Notes: generated from the sequence alone by a model not told the origin. 64,000 nt of DNA from Spirosoma panaciterrae DSM 21099 (GCF_000374025.1 NZ_KB893228.1:124001-188000), one strand, 5' to 3'; shown: positions 1 through 8,047, counted from the stretch's first letter. Numbers and translations: made by a program.

Positions 1-1
1 C

Positions 2-358
2 CTGATGTACGCTCTTTTCTCATTTGGCATTTCGATTATCCGTGAAATCATTAAAGACATGCAGGACATTCGGGGTGATGCCCGCTTTGGTTGTCGAACC
101 CTACCCATCGTGCTGGGATTACGCCGAACCAAATATGTACTATATGTCCTGATCGGCTTATTTACCAGCTCCCTCTTTATTATTGCCGGGTCTCTCCACA
201 ACCAGCGACTTACGCTTATTTTTCTAGTTCTGCTCATACCAATGGGCTGGTTAGTGTACCGGCTCGCCCTTGCCGACACCCGACGTGATTTTGGATATTT
301 AAGCAACCTCTGTAAGATCATCATTCTGCTGGGTATCGTTAGCATGATATGGGCGTAA
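2..358 (+). CDS. UbiA-family prenyltransferase, C-terminal part
   Basis: The reading frame is open to the left edge, so the gene begins outside the window and the ATG at 5 is probably internal. The visible 118 residues hold the second Asp-rich motif of UbiA prenyltransferases (KDMQDIRGD, near residue 20), which binds the Mg-diphosphate of the prenyl donor, followed by LPIVLG and three hydrophobic segments. In Bacteroidota such proteins are often annotated as geranylgeranylglycerol-phosphate geranylgeranyltransferase-like or as menaquinone or heme prenyltransferases; the acceptor cannot be told from this end alone. It acts in the inner membrane. The family is clear, the substrate is open. Confidence 0.8.
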   Translation: MMYALFSFGISIIREIIKDMQDIRGDARFGCRTLPIVLGLRRTKYVLYVLIGLFTSSLFIIAGSLHNQRLTLIFLVLLIPMGWLVYRLALADTRRDFGYLSNLCKIIILLGIVSMIWA

Positions 359-366
359 GAGTTTAT

Positions 367-465
367 GTATGATGTATGATATAGAATGTATGCCCGCCCT
401 ATATCATACATCATACATCATACATCATACATCATACATCATACATCATACATCATACATCATAC
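367..465. repeat. ATCATAC 7-bp tandem repeat with inverted copies
   Basis: Nine perfect head-to-tail copies of ATCATAC run from 403 to 465. Two inverted copies (GTATGAT) at 367-380 lie just upstream. Positions 367-384 and 399-416 are perfectly complementary (18 bp), so the transcript can form a strong hairpin just after the prenyltransferase stop. It may work as a terminator. The tandem tract is a candidate for length variation by slippage. Confidence 0.85.
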
Positions 466-489
466 ATTCTTATACCGTTCGCTCAAGTG

Positions 490-523
490 TTTGACGATGC
501 GGTGAGGCTCTCCGCTAGTTTTG
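490..523 (+). promoter_or_regulatory. Bacteroidota-type promoter for the TapB-like gene
   Basis: TTTG at 490-493 and TAGTTTTG at 516-523 match the -33 and -7 elements of the Bacteroidota vegetative sigma factor, with a 22-bp spacer. Transcription would start near 530, about 22 nt before the ATG at 552. No experiment is implied. Confidence 0.55.
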
Positions 524-551
524 GACCTTACTCCTTAACGACTCTATCTAC

Positions 552-1250
552 ATGAAAACACTTAGTTTATCGTTGCTCCTGCTGCTTTCTGTATTGATCA
601 ACGTTCAGGCGCAGGAATGCCTGGGTGTACCGTTTAAAAGTGGTATGAGTTTCGAGCTTAGCCATTTCAATGCTAAAGAAAAACTGACAGGCAAGGTAAA
701 CTATCAGATAAAAGATGTTCGGCAGGAAGGCGGGGCAACCATTGTAGACGTTACGGCCCTGTTTGAAGACGAAAAAGGCAAACAACGCCCCCCCTATACG
801 ATCCGTTATACCTGTTCAGGGAATGAACTGGTTGCCGATATGTCGGGGATGTTACAGTCGATGCAAGCCAATATGAAAGATATGGAAATGCGACTGAAGT
901 CAAATAAACTAATCTACCCAGCCAAACTGACCGTAGGCCAAAAGTTAAGCGACGGGCAGATGGAAGCTGAAATGGTGAACAATGGCACTACCATGATGAA
1001 CATGGCCATGACCATGACCAATCGACAGGTAGATGGAAAAGAATCCATAACAACACCGGCTGGTACCTTCGATACCTATAAGATCTCGTCTGACGTCAGT
1101 TTTGAAAACAGAGTGATGGGGATGCCTATCCGTAGTTCAATGCGTGTTGTTAGCTACCGAACCGACAATAAGATTTTCGATATAAAATCGGAAACATACA
1201 ACAAGAATGGCAAACTTATGGGCACTTCACTGCTCACGAAGGCCAATTGA
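552..1250 (+). CDS. secreted TapB/DUF3108-like protein
   Basis: A 232-residue protein with a clear signal peptide (residues 1-20, ending VQAQ). The mature part begins with a single Cys and is rich in beta-strand pattern. The segment ITTPAGTFDTYKIS near residues 165-180 and the preceding YPAKLTVGQKLSDG resemble the TapB/DUF3108 family of periplasmic beta-barrel proteins, in which a molecule is made less soluble or transformed by a characteristic PAGxF/Y step. Residues 105-150 are unusually Met-rich (MLQSMQANMKDMEM, then MMNMAMTMTN), which could suit metal handling, but that is speculation. It stands alone between two hairpin-containing gaps and has its own promoter. Its function is not known. 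Confidence 0.6.
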   Translation: MKTLSLSLLLLLSVLINVQAQECLGVPFKSGMSFELSHFNAKEKLTGKVNYQIKDVRQEGGATIVDVTALFEDEKGKQRPPYTIRYTCSGNELVADMSGMLQSMQANMKDMEMRLKSNKLIYPAKLTVGQKLSDGQMEAEMVNNGTTMMNMAMTMTNRQVDGKESITTPAGTFDTYKISSDVSFENRVMGMPIRSSMRVVSYRTDNKIFDIKSETYNKNGKLMGTSLLTKAN

Positions 1251-1361
1251 TTGACAAGGCTCTACTCGCAAAACTAGCCTTTACCTCACAATTCGTCAGG
1301 GTTTACGCAACTTAGTTGCAAAAAAGTGGGTTAAGAGAGCGTACGATTCCTCTACGTATTG

Positions 1362-1369
1362 TACTTTTG
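1362..1369 (+). promoter_or_regulatory. -7 element TACTTTTG upstream of the MerC-like gene
   Basis: TACTTTTG is a perfect TAnnTTTG. It lies only 10 bp before the ATG at 1379, so the mRNA leader would be very short. It also argues against starting the gene upstream at 1316. I see no good -33 element. Confidence 0.45.
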
Positions 1370-1378
1370 TATCCGCTT

Positions 1379-1759
1379 ATGAAAACAGATATGCTTTCCC
1401 GCAAGGCTGACTATATAGGCATTACTGGCTCGCTATTGTGCATTATTCATTGCATGATTACCCCGGTAATGCTTTTGACTACGTCGCTGATGCAGAGTTC
1501 AACGCTTCGAGTCAGTTATTTAAGCCTGGATTATGTGTTTATTGGGGTTAATATCGTAGCCGTTTACTCGGCAACCCGGCATTTCGCTCCGCCCGTCATC
1601 AAATGGGGGCTCTGGGGCTTTTTAAGCCTTTTCAGTATTGCCCTTCTGCTGGAAGAAACCGCTCCTGTTTTCGAATATATGGCTTACCTGGCCTCCGCCG
1701 GGCTAGTCATCACGCATTTTCTGAATATCCGCCAGCATCGGCTCAGTCACGCACATTAA
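1379..1759 (+). CDS. MerC-like membrane protein
   Basis: A 126-residue membrane protein with about four hydrophobic segments. The first carries the pattern GSLLCIIHCMITP (residues 17-29), which matches the cysteine pair of MerC-type mercuric ion transporters; the C-terminus is His-rich (QHRLSHAH). MerC proteins carry Hg(II) or related soft metals across the inner membrane, but many Bacteroidota genomes carry MerC-domain proteins without any mer operon, and no merA, merP or merR is seen here. I chose the ATG at 1379 because an upstream start at 1316 would place coding sequence over a good -7 element; the ATG at 1391 is also possible. A stand-alone role in metal homeostasis is an inference. Confidence 0.65.
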   Translation: MKTDMLSRKADYIGITGSLLCIIHCMITPVMLLTTSLMQSSTLRVSYLSLDYVFIGVNIVAVYSATRHFAPPVIKWGLWGFLSLFSIALLLEETAPVFEYMAYLASAGLVITHFLNIRQHRLSHAH

Positions 1760-1761
1760 TC

Positions 1762-1858
1762 AGAACCGGGATTTATAAGATTGAACGGACTGACTTTGAT
1801 TGGCTTTCTTTGAAAGCCAATCAAAGTCAGTCCGTTCAATCTTATAAATCCCGGTTCT
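1762..1858. terminator. perfect 47-bp inverted repeat between convergent genes
   Basis: Positions 1762-1808 and 1812-1858 are perfectly complementary, leaving a 3-nt loop (TTT). It fills the whole gap between the MerC-like gene and the convergent diheme peroxidase, and its right end overlaps the peroxidase stop codon. It probably ends transcription from both sides. It is the longest perfect palindrome in the window. Confidence 0.85.
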
Positions 1859-2966
1859 AGTTGGGACTGAATGCTCTGTTACTGATAAACGTATTGTCGG
1901 TCAGCGTTTTCAGGAAGGCGACGAGCTGATTCCTCTGTATGTCGGTCAGGGAAATACCTAATTGGCCATTAGCCTTCAGCGCTGGGTCGAGAGAGGGGCT
2001 ATCCTGAACGCCCGTTCGGTAGTGGTCGATCACCTGTTCCAGTGTTGTAAATCGTCCGTCGTGCATATACGGAAAGGTTTTTTCAACGTTACGCAAACTG
2101 GGCACTTTGAATTTCAATCGATCAGCTTCGTTTAGCGTAATCCGATAACGTCCCTGATCGTTGATCGAACTGACTGGCAGCCCGTTGTTTCGATAGCTCT
2201 TATCGGTGAACAAATCCGTTGCATGGCAGGTGGCACATTTCTGCTGAAACAAGGTCAATCCAGCCAGTTCATCGGACGAAAGATCCCCCCCGGCTTCTTT
2301 CCTCACATACTTATCATAACGGGAATCGGCCGAAACGAGTGTCAGTAAGAATTGCGAAATAGCTTTCAGGAATCGGGCTGTTGTAACGGTATCGGAGCCA
2401 AAAGCAGCCTGAAACATGGGCGGATACTTGGGACTTTTCTGAACCCGGCTAAGAGCTTCGGAAAACTTCAAATCCATTTCTACCGGATTCTGAATAGGGG
2501 CAATAGGCAGTTCGTCGAGACTCGTAACGCCCCCATCCCAGAAAAATTCACGATCCCAGCCCAGATTTTGCAAACCGGGCACATTACGCGTGCCAAATTT
2601 ACTATCGATGCCATGACTCAGGGCATGATCGGAATGGCCGAAACCTGCAAACTGCTGATGGCAGAATCCGCAGCTAACCGTGGTATCGCGCGAAAGCTGG
2701 GCATCATAAAACAACGATTTTCCCAAAGCAACGCCCTCTACAGTCAGTGGATTCTGACTCAAATCATACACCATCGCCGGGAAATTGGCAGGTTGCCGGA
2801 GTGTAACCTGAGTCGGTTTATAGACGATCCCCCCTCCACCCGGATCGGTTGGACCGGGGTCTGGGTCTGGCGCGTTTGCTTTCTGGCAACCAACCGCCAA
2901 TGCAAATACCAGCAGGCTACCCAGCAGTCCAACTCGTATTGGGGATATGTTTTTTGACCGAATCAT
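1857..2966 (-). CDS. MbnH-like diheme cytochrome c peroxidase (MauG family)
   Basis: A 369-residue lipoprotein (lipobox Cys27 after a hydrophobic segment, then a Pro/Gly/Asp-rich linker). Two c-type heme motifs are visible, CGFCH at 99-103 and CATCH at 244-248, with the MauG/CcpA-type spacing, plus the C-terminal segment PSLRNVEKTFPYMHDGRF (residues 289-306). MauG-type enzymes use two hemes and H2O2 either to reduce peroxide or to oxidise a partner protein. The start overlaps the stop of the upstream MbnP-like gene by 4 bp (ATGA), so the two are translated together. In methanotrophs the MbnH/MbnP pair modifies a Trp of the copper-binding partner; this pair is probably equivalent. It could instead be a plain cytochrome c peroxidase. 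Confidence 0.85.
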   Translation of the reverse strand: MIRSKNISPIRVGLLGSLLVFALAVGCQKANAPDPDPGPTDPGGGGIVYKPTQVTLRQPANFPAMVYDLSQNPLTVEGVALGKSLFYDAQLSRDTTVSCGFCHQQFAGFGHSDHALSHGIDSKFGTRNVPGLQNLGWDREFFWDGGVTSLDELPIAPIQNPVEMDLKFSEALSRVQKSPKYPPMFQAAFGSDTVTTARFLKAISQFLLTLVSADSRYDKYVRKEAGGDLSSDELAGLTLFQQKCATCHATDLFTDKSYRNNGLPVSSINDQGRYRITLNEADRLKFKVPSLRNVEKTFPYMHDGRFTTLEQVIDHYRTGVQDSPSLDPALKANGQLGISLTDIQRNQLVAFLKTLTDNTFISNRAFSPN

Positions 2967-3772
2967 GGGTTGGCCAGCGTTCGGTCATAACTAAACATTT
3001 GCGCGTAGTTATTGGCAATGTTGGGCGAGTAATCGTCAAACATCACTGACGGATACTGGGCAATGCTGAGTTTGGTTGAGCCATTAAAGATTTTCATGGC
3101 ATCGGTCGTAATCCGAACTGATGGAACAGCATTGCTCTGCACATTGGCACCACTATCTGTAAAAGCCAGGGTAATCGTACGCAGGTTATTAATTGTCTTT
3201 TTACCATTATACCCGCCCCCAAAACCACCAATATGATAAAAGAAAGTATTGTTCTGAGTTGCGGGAGCTACAGTCGATGTACCTTCAATCTTCATAAAAA
3301 TGTAGCCCGAATTCCAGTCCCAGTACATACCATCGTTGAGAGCAGGATCGAGCACACCCGTTCGGAGGCTGATATTGGCCAGACTTCGGGCACTATCGAC
3401 CCCAACCGTAAACGTCATACCCGTGTAATTACCAGTGGGAACACTAGAGAGTGTAATGGTTTGCGAAGCTGGTTTCTCCTCCTGAATCAGGAAGTAGCTA
3501 CTATCCTGAGGAACAACGTAGACGCTACCGTCGGCCTTGTGGAGTTTGATGTTGCTGATGAAGTAGTTGAACTTGGTAATGGTGAACGATTCACCGGCTG
3601 CATTCTGGTAGGTGGCTGTACCAAGTTTTAAATCGGACGTGCTCACCACATTATCGAACGCTATCCGAAGTTTTCCCGTATTTACTGGGTCAGTTGATGT
3701 ATCCGTACAGGCCAGAACGAAGATTCCGATAACGAATACGAGTAATAGTCCGGTTGTAACAGTTGCTTTCAT
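2963..3772 (-). CDS. MbnP-family lipoprotein
   Basis: A 269-residue predicted lipoprotein (Cys22 after a hydrophobic stretch) of the MbnP family. The diagnostic centre is MYWDWNSGYIFMKIEG (residues 149-164), including two Trp (151 and 153), followed by HIGGFGG (180-186). The protein is mostly beta-structured. MbnP proteins bind copper, and in the characterised methanotroph pair one Trp is converted to kynurenine by the diheme enzyme MbnH. The MbnH-like gene follows directly with a 4-bp overlap, which supports the assignment. No methanobactin or TonB-dependent receptor gene is seen next to it, so the wider role (copper supply or sensing) is open. Confidence 0.85.
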   Translation of the reverse strand: MKATVTTGLLLVFVIGIFVLACTDTSTDPVNTGKLRIAFDNVVSTSDLKLGTATYQNAAGESFTITKFNYFISNIKLHKADGSVYVVPQDSSYFLIQEEKPASQTITLSSVPTGNYTGMTFTVGVDSARSLANISLRTGVLDPALNDGMYWDWNSGYIFMKIEGTSTVAPATQNNTFFYHIGGFGGGYNGKKTINNLRTITLAFTDSGANVQSNAVPSVRITTDAMKIFNGSTKLSIAQYPSVMFDDYSPNIANNYAQMFSYDRTLANP

Positions 3773-3877
3773 AGACTATGCATTCTTTACAGGCTGAAGT
3801 CCCTTTGCTCTTAGGTAACGAAAACACCCGTAAAATCATGCACAGTATATATTAAATGGGTGTTATAAAAGTGAAGA

Positions 3878-3927
3878 ACGCGTTATGAATTCATCCCATT
3901 GCCAGAATAGCATGATTCATAACGCGT
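3878..3927. terminator. 13-bp inverted repeat hairpin
   Basis: ACGCGTTATGAAT at 3878-3890 pairs with its complement at 3915-3927. It lies just downstream of the sugar isomerase-like gene, which runs toward it, and upstream of the MbnP promoter region. It probably terminates the isomerase transcript. Confidence 0.6.
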
Positions 3928-3950
3928 GTCTCTCTTTATCAAAAATTCAC

Positions 3951-4796
3951 TTACAGACTTTTCAGATACGCCATGCTTTGAGGAACCTGCTGCTCAGGAA
4001 TCCGGCTTTCGTCCTCGATATAGAAATGGTCGACCGACGATTTACGGGCGGCTTTTAATACGGCTGGCCAGTCAATTTGACCCGTTCCCATTACCACACA
4101 CTCTTCGGCTGTCATCCCGCCTTTATCGCTGTGGGGAACGCCTTTTTTCACATCTTTCAAGTGCATGAGCCGGAACCGCTTGGGATATTTTTCCAGTAGT
4201 TTAGCGGGGTCCTGACCCGGTAAAAATGTCCAGGTAACATCCATCTCATACCCAACATGGTCGGGATTGGTTTTGGTGACCAGGTAGTCGAACAGCGTAC
4301 CGTTCTCATAGGGCTGAAATTCGAAGCCATGATTGTGGTAGCAGAACATAAACCCTTTATCGTGCGCCTGTTTGCCAAAGCGGTTGAATACTTCAATAGC
4401 TTTATCCATGATTTCGAGGGTAGCGGGGCCTTTGTGCGGTATAGAACCGATGCGAATGTATTTTACGCCCAGTGCCTTCGCATTAGCCAGGATGGAGTCT
4501 GGTTTATGATCAATAGCATCATAGCTAACTCCATAACTACTGCAATGCAATCCACGCTCATCCAGTAACTTCCGAAGCTCTGGTGCCGTTTTCCCGAACA
4601 GGCCCGAAAATTCAATATCCGTAATTCCCCAGGATTTGATCAGGTCCAGCGTCCCCGGTACATCTTTACCAAGTTTCTCGCGTAAGGTGTAGGAAACAAT
4701 GCCCGGAGTTTTTGGAAGCAGTTTACTGAAAGGTTGTGCCTGACTAACCGACACATAGCTTAGAAGAAGAATCAGGGCGAAAGCGATTCGTTTCAT
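3951..4796 (-). CDS. secreted sugar phosphate isomerase/epimerase-like TIM barrel
   Basis: A 281-residue protein with a signal peptide (residues 1-20, ending VSQAQ). The rest is an AP-endonuclease-2 / xylose isomerase-like TIM barrel: VSYTLREKLGKD near the N-terminus, CYHNHGFEF (about 145-153), VGYEMDVTW and FYIEDESR at the C-terminus supply the His, Asp and Glu residues expected for a metal site. Such exported members are common in Spirosoma-like genomes and are usually annotated as sugar phosphate isomerase/epimerase; the true substrate is unknown, and because it is exported a phosphosugar is unlikely. I use the ATG at 4796, as the longer form from 4829 would put residues ahead of the signal peptide. 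Confidence 0.75.
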   Translation of the reverse strand: MKRIAFALILLLSYVSVSQAQPFSKLLPKTPGIVSYTLREKLGKDVPGTLDLIKSWGITDIEFSGLFGKTAPELRKLLDERGLHCSSYGVSYDAIDHKPDSILANAKALGVKYIRIGSIPHKGPATLEIMDKAIEVFNRFGKQAHDKGFMFCYHNHGFEFQPYENGTLFDYLVTKTNPDHVGYEMDVTWTFLPGQDPAKLLEKYPKRFRLMHLKDVKKGVPHSDKGGMTAEECVVMGTGQIDWPAVLKAARKSSVDHFYIEDESRIPEQQVPQSMAYLKSL

Positions 4797-4884
4797 GATG
4801 TATATAAAAACAGTTTGAAGGTATTGCATGCGGGTCGGCGTTTATCTATTGAGGCTTAAGCTGTGAATCCAGTCCTGATTTTTG

Positions 4885-5201
4885 TCATTTCCCCATCGGA
4901 AACGCTACAATCCGCAGTTTGGTACAACCATAAGCAGGCAACATCTGAGTTTCTACTTTTTTGATCTTCCCCTTCACCGTCGATTCTGCTTTCAGCGTAT
5001 AGACCAAAGGGCTACGTTTACGGCTACCAGCCGACGACTTTTGTGGCCTATACTGCCAAGCCAGGAAGTCGGCAGCCAGTGCGATATTGATTTTTCCATA
5101 GGTAACCAATGCCCAATCCCTACCTCCCAGTGCCGGGAATCAGCTCTTTTACTCCTGCTCAATCGTTCACTAAAAGGCCCATCCATTGGGTCAGGGCACA
5201 T
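4885..5201 (-). pseudogene. possible remnant of a glycosidase-like gene
   Basis: The gap 4797-5331 holds no intact gene. On the minus strand two short frames overlap with a shift: one from about 5201 and one ending at 4885 (residues such as ADFLAWQYRPQ, PLVYTLKAEST and LPAYGCTKLRIVAFP). The second has protein-like composition and resembles the C-terminus of a secreted carbohydrate-active enzyme, but I cannot name the family. I read it as a decayed 3' end of a gene. It may also be meaningless. Confidence 0.3.
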
Positions 5202-5331
5202 TATTTACCGTACACGAACTAGTTAGCGTAATGAGTGCTACGTCGGTTGTATCTTGATGTATGAATTTGAGAAGCGTCTATGAGAATCCGCAGGAAACAG
5301 AGTAAAAACAACGCGTTAATCGGTTCAACAC

Positions 5332-5901
5332 ATGGAAGAGTCTGCTCCTATCCCCAGTGCATTTTCATTGACCTCCGATCAATTACAGGTCTATCAAACC
5401 ATTGAAGCGCCTACGTTGAAGCGTCTGAGCCGGGCCCAGTTAGCCAAACAAGTTACCGATCTGACGGCTAAAGGCCGGGTCAGTCTGGAAACCAATCCTC
5501 CCCTCATGGAGTTGACGGCCCGTCATCCCTATCAGGATGCAGGCTTTATGGACTTTTACCGACCCGGCCGCTGGGATTGCGAAAGTGATCTGGTATTCAT
5601 GGAAGGAATTCGGCAAACGGGCCCTTCGCCCGGGCAATGGGAAGGAACAGTTGGTTATTTGCGATTCAAAGCGCCCAAAGCTGGTTCGTATCTGGTTGTG
5701 ATCAACTTTACGGGCTATCAAACCACGATGCAGCTTTCTGGCCCGTGGGGTATCAATACAGCTTATTCCGCTACCACCTCTTCGACAGGTATAGCCACCG
5801 CGATCTGGAATGGGACCAAAGGGGCTCAGGTCTTTTTCAGCCTCTCCTGCAAAGGAGGTACAATGGGTTATCTTCAGTCGGTACAGGTGTTCTTGTTGTA
5901 A
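5332..5901 (+). CDS. unknown protein, 189 aa
   Basis: I do not recognise this protein. It has no signal peptide or membrane segment. Residues 1-55 are a polar, probably helical region (SLTSDQLQVYQTIE, then LKRLSRAQLAKQVTDL); the rest (about 60-189) alternates hydrophobic and polar residues as in a beta-sandwich, with WDCESDLVFMEGI, GTVGYLRFKAPKAGSYLVV and a Gly/Ser/Thr-rich end. The segment with YLRFKAPKAGSYLVVINFTG recalls carbohydrate-binding or fibronectin-like beta folds, but this is weak. It is transcribed alone, convergent with a GNAT gene. Confidence 0.5.
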   Translation: MEESAPIPSAFSLTSDQLQVYQTIEAPTLKRLSRAQLAKQVTDLTAKGRVSLETNPPLMELTARHPYQDAGFMDFYRPGRWDCESDLVFMEGIRQTGPSPGQWEGTVGYLRFKAPKAGSYLVVINFTGYQTTMQLSGPWGINTAYSATTSSTGIATAIWNGTKGAQVFFSLSCKGGTMGYLQSVQVFLL

Positions 5902-5907
5902 ATCAGG

Positions 5908-6459
5908 TTAGGAAGATAACGAATTACCGCGCGTTTTGCGGTATAGAACGTGCCGACGCATAGGATGTCCTTCGGGCAGTCGTGGGTGGTCGAAATCGTC
6001 GGCGGGGTTATGCGTCATACCGACACGTTCCATCAGCCGCCAGGAGCGAATATTGGCCGGAATGGTAAACGATACGATCTCCTGCAAGTTAAGTGCATCA
6101 AAGCCGAAGTTCATAGCAGCCGTAGCGGCTTCAAACGCGTAGCCATTGCCCCAATAAGGGCGGGCCAGGCGCCAGCCAATTTCAACAGCAGGTGTAAACG
6201 GAGCCTCAAACGAAACCGTCCATAAGCCACAAAAACCAATTAACGGCGCAACGCCCGGCGCTTCGATAGCCCATAAACCCCAACCTTTTGTGCGCATGTG
6301 ATGGACCATGCGTTCGAGCATTGCCTCACTTTCGATCCGGCTTAAACAACCTGGAAAGTGTTCCATTACTTCCAGGTCGGCATTCATAGCCGCAAACGGC
6401 TCAGCATCCTCAGGCTTCCAGGGGCGCAATAGAAGGCGGGGTGTGTATAACTCGGTCAT
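5908..6459 (-). CDS. GNAT-family N-acetyltransferase (RimJ/RimL-like)
   Basis: A 183-residue GNAT acetyltransferase of the Acetyltransf_3 type. It opens with TPRLLLRPWKPEDAEPFA, typical of RimJ/RimL-like enzymes, and carries EIGWRLARPYWGNGYAFEA (about 92-110), the acetyl-CoA binding motif A, then the VSFTIPANIRSWRLMERVGM motif B region (about 130-150). It transfers an acetyl group from acetyl-CoA to an amino group; RimJ/L relatives act on ribosomal protein N-termini, but many have other targets. It stands alone and converges on the unknown gene at 5332-5901 with a gap of 6 bp. Confidence 0.85.
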   Translation of the reverse strand: MTELYTPRLLLRPWKPEDAEPFAAMNADLEVMEHFPGCLSRIESEAMLERMVHHMRTKGWGLWAIEAPGVAPLIGFCGLWTVSFEAPFTPAVEIGWRLARPYWGNGYAFEAATAAMNFGFDALNLQEIVSFTIPANIRSWRLMERVGMTHNPADDFDHPRLPEGHPMRRHVLYRKTRGNSLSS

Positions 6460-6541
6460 TCAATGTAGTGTATTCCCTCACAGCAAAGAGGCATTTCTCC
6501 ATTTTAGAAGTGGCTAAAGAAAGGGGGCTTTGTTGTACTAG

Positions 6542-7843
6542 CTAGGGTTTGGCATGGCGCATTTCCAGGCCCAGTGAGAAACGGGGTTTGAAGCCCGTCC
6601 ACGGTCCAAGCGCATCCGTTTCGGGCAGATTCAGATACTTGGCATACTCCATTTTCTTGAGGTGAATACCCAGAAAAGCGGTTACGAAGTGTTGATTGAT
6701 GTTGTTGATCCGATGCTCATTCCAGACGGGTTCGGCATAGTGGCCATACTCATCCGGCGATACCCCGGGCTGAAGGGTTGCTATTGGGGGCGGATTCGGT
6801 GCTACATTATGCCGGGCATTGACGTAAGTCAGCAGATAACGGTCGGCATTGACGGCTCCTTCGTAAATGGCTTTGATTCCTTTTTCATAACCGGAAATAT
6901 CATCTTTACTGCCCGCAATAAACAGCGTTGGTAGCGTCAATCCGGCTAATCCGGTAGCATCCCATACACCCCGTTCCATGCCCCAGGGCGCAAAGGCTAC
7001 TACGGCTTTGATCCGGGCGTCGAGTGTTGGTTTATAGGCAGGTGAATTCATCGTTCGGGGTTCCAGGGCCGTACTTCCATTGGTCATTTGCCCAAACAAC
7101 TTTAGCGCTTCGGCACTGAAACCAGCCCCGGTGGTGTTGAGTACACCGTAACCGCCCATCGAGTAACCAATCAGAGCCGTATTATCGGCGTTGAGCAATC
7201 CCGCCAGAAATGTGTTGCTGGTTTTACCACTCAGCCGGGCCATTTCGTTCAAGACAAACAGATCGTCGAGTGGACGATTCACCAGCGTACTCGGAAAGGC
7301 AGCCAGATCGCTGTAGGTAGATTCGGTATGGTCTATGGCAACGACAACGTAGCCTTTTGAGGCCAGGTTTTCAGTCAGGTAGGTAAGCAGTAGCCGCGAC
7401 CCCGGATAGCCATGTGACACGATAACCAGTGGATAAGCTCCCCCACTACGGTCGGGTTCGGCATCGCGGCTGGCGCGACCCGGAAACGTAAAGGGTACAA
7501 TAGGGCGTTTGGGATCATTTGATCTGCCCAACACCGACTCGTATTGTACCAGCGGTGATTTTGTAGTGGAAACACAAGCCGGATACCAGATTTCGAGCGT
7601 CAACGGCCGATCATACAAAGGATGCTTGCCATCCTTTGTATGCAATACATCGACCTGGTCTTTATGAACCAGTTTTAGCGTTCGTACACCCACCGGATAA
7701 TTTCCGCGAGCTGCCAGCTCAGGTGCATTGGGCAGCAAATCACCATTGACAAACGTATCGCCAGCCGTTTGGGCCGTAGTTTGCCGGACCGTTGCCAGTG
7801 AGATGAACAGGAAAATCAGGTAACGAACAGCCATTAATTGCAT
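6542..7843 (-). CDS. secreted dienelactone hydrolase-like alpha/beta hydrolase
   Basis: A 433-residue exported alpha/beta hydrolase (signal peptide about 1-25, ending QTTAQ). The nucleophile elbow is GYSMGG with Ser228; SHGYPGSR (143-150) forms the oxyanion-hole region, GSKDDISGYE (311-320) supplies the acid and RHNVAPN (344-350) the His. The layout matches predicted dienelactone hydrolases of COG4188, a family that also holds platelet-activating-factor acetylhydrolase-like esterases. The natural ester substrate is unknown. It lies divergent to the thiamin operon, sharing the gap 7844-7956, but nothing ties it to thiamin metabolism. The ATG at 7834 is an alternative start. Confidence 0.8.
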   Translation of the reverse strand: MQLMAVRYLIFLFISLATVRQTTAQTAGDTFVNGDLLPNAPELAARGNYPVGVRTLKLVHKDQVDVLHTKDGKHPLYDRPLTLEIWYPACVSTTKSPLVQYESVLGRSNDPKRPIVPFTFPGRASRDAEPDRSGGAYPLVIVSHGYPGSRLLLTYLTENLASKGYVVVAIDHTESTYSDLAAFPSTLVNRPLDDLFVLNEMARLSGKTSNTFLAGLLNADNTALIGYSMGGYGVLNTTGAGFSAEALKLFGQMTNGSTALEPRTMNSPAYKPTLDARIKAVVAFAPWGMERGVWDATGLAGLTLPTLFIAGSKDDISGYEKGIKAIYEGAVNADRYLLTYVNARHNVAPNPPPIATLQPGVSPDEYGHYAEPVWNEHRINNINQHFVTAFLGIHLKKMEYAKYLNLPETDALGPWTGFKPRFSLGLEMRHAKP

Positions 7844-7944
7844 TGATTTTTAAGGAATAGGAGTAGGTTTTTGTAAAGCTATTGCAAACTTTTTAAACCT
7901 GAGAAAGACCCGCGTTTTTTATTAGCAGGTACCTTTTTATCTGC

Positions 7945-7952
7945 TACCTTTG
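7945..7952 (+). promoter_or_regulatory. -7 element TACCTTTG of the thi operon promoter
   Basis: A perfect TAnnTTTG. It places the transcription start at about 7958, exactly at the first base-paired position of the TPP riboswitch, so the aptamer is the very 5' end of the mRNA. Confidence 0.6.
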
Positions 7953-7956
7953 CTTC

Positions 7957-8047
7957 ACAACTTTAGGGGTGTCTGACCGGAACGGTTCAGACTGAGAGAA
8001 TACCCTCACTACCTGATGCAGTTCGTACTGCCGTAGGGAAAAGTTAA
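7957..8047 (+). promoter_or_regulatory. TPP riboswitch (THI element)
   Basis: The segment has all the hallmarks of the thiamin pyrophosphate aptamer: closing stem P1 (7959-7964 with 8040-8045), AGGGGTGTC, the pyrimidine-sensing CTGAGA core at 7992-7997 followed by ATACCCT, then ACCTGATGCAGTTC...CTGCCGTAGGGA for the pyrophosphate arm. It sits 60 bp ahead of thiM and will repress thiM-thiE-thiD-tenA when TPP is high. The downstream platform (8048-8106) contains no T-run terminator, so control of translation start is more likely. Confidence 0.95.

Noticed and set aside
403..465. The ATCATAC tandem as a CRISPR array
   Set aside because: The unit is 7 bp without spacers, and no cas gene is present.
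2352..2957. A 201-codon frame on the plus strand
   Set aside because: It is antisense to the diheme peroxidase gene and shows no protein-family character.
1379..3772. A mercury-resistance operon around the MerC-like gene
   Set aside because: No merA, merP, merT or merR is present, and the neighbouring genes are convergent and of other families.
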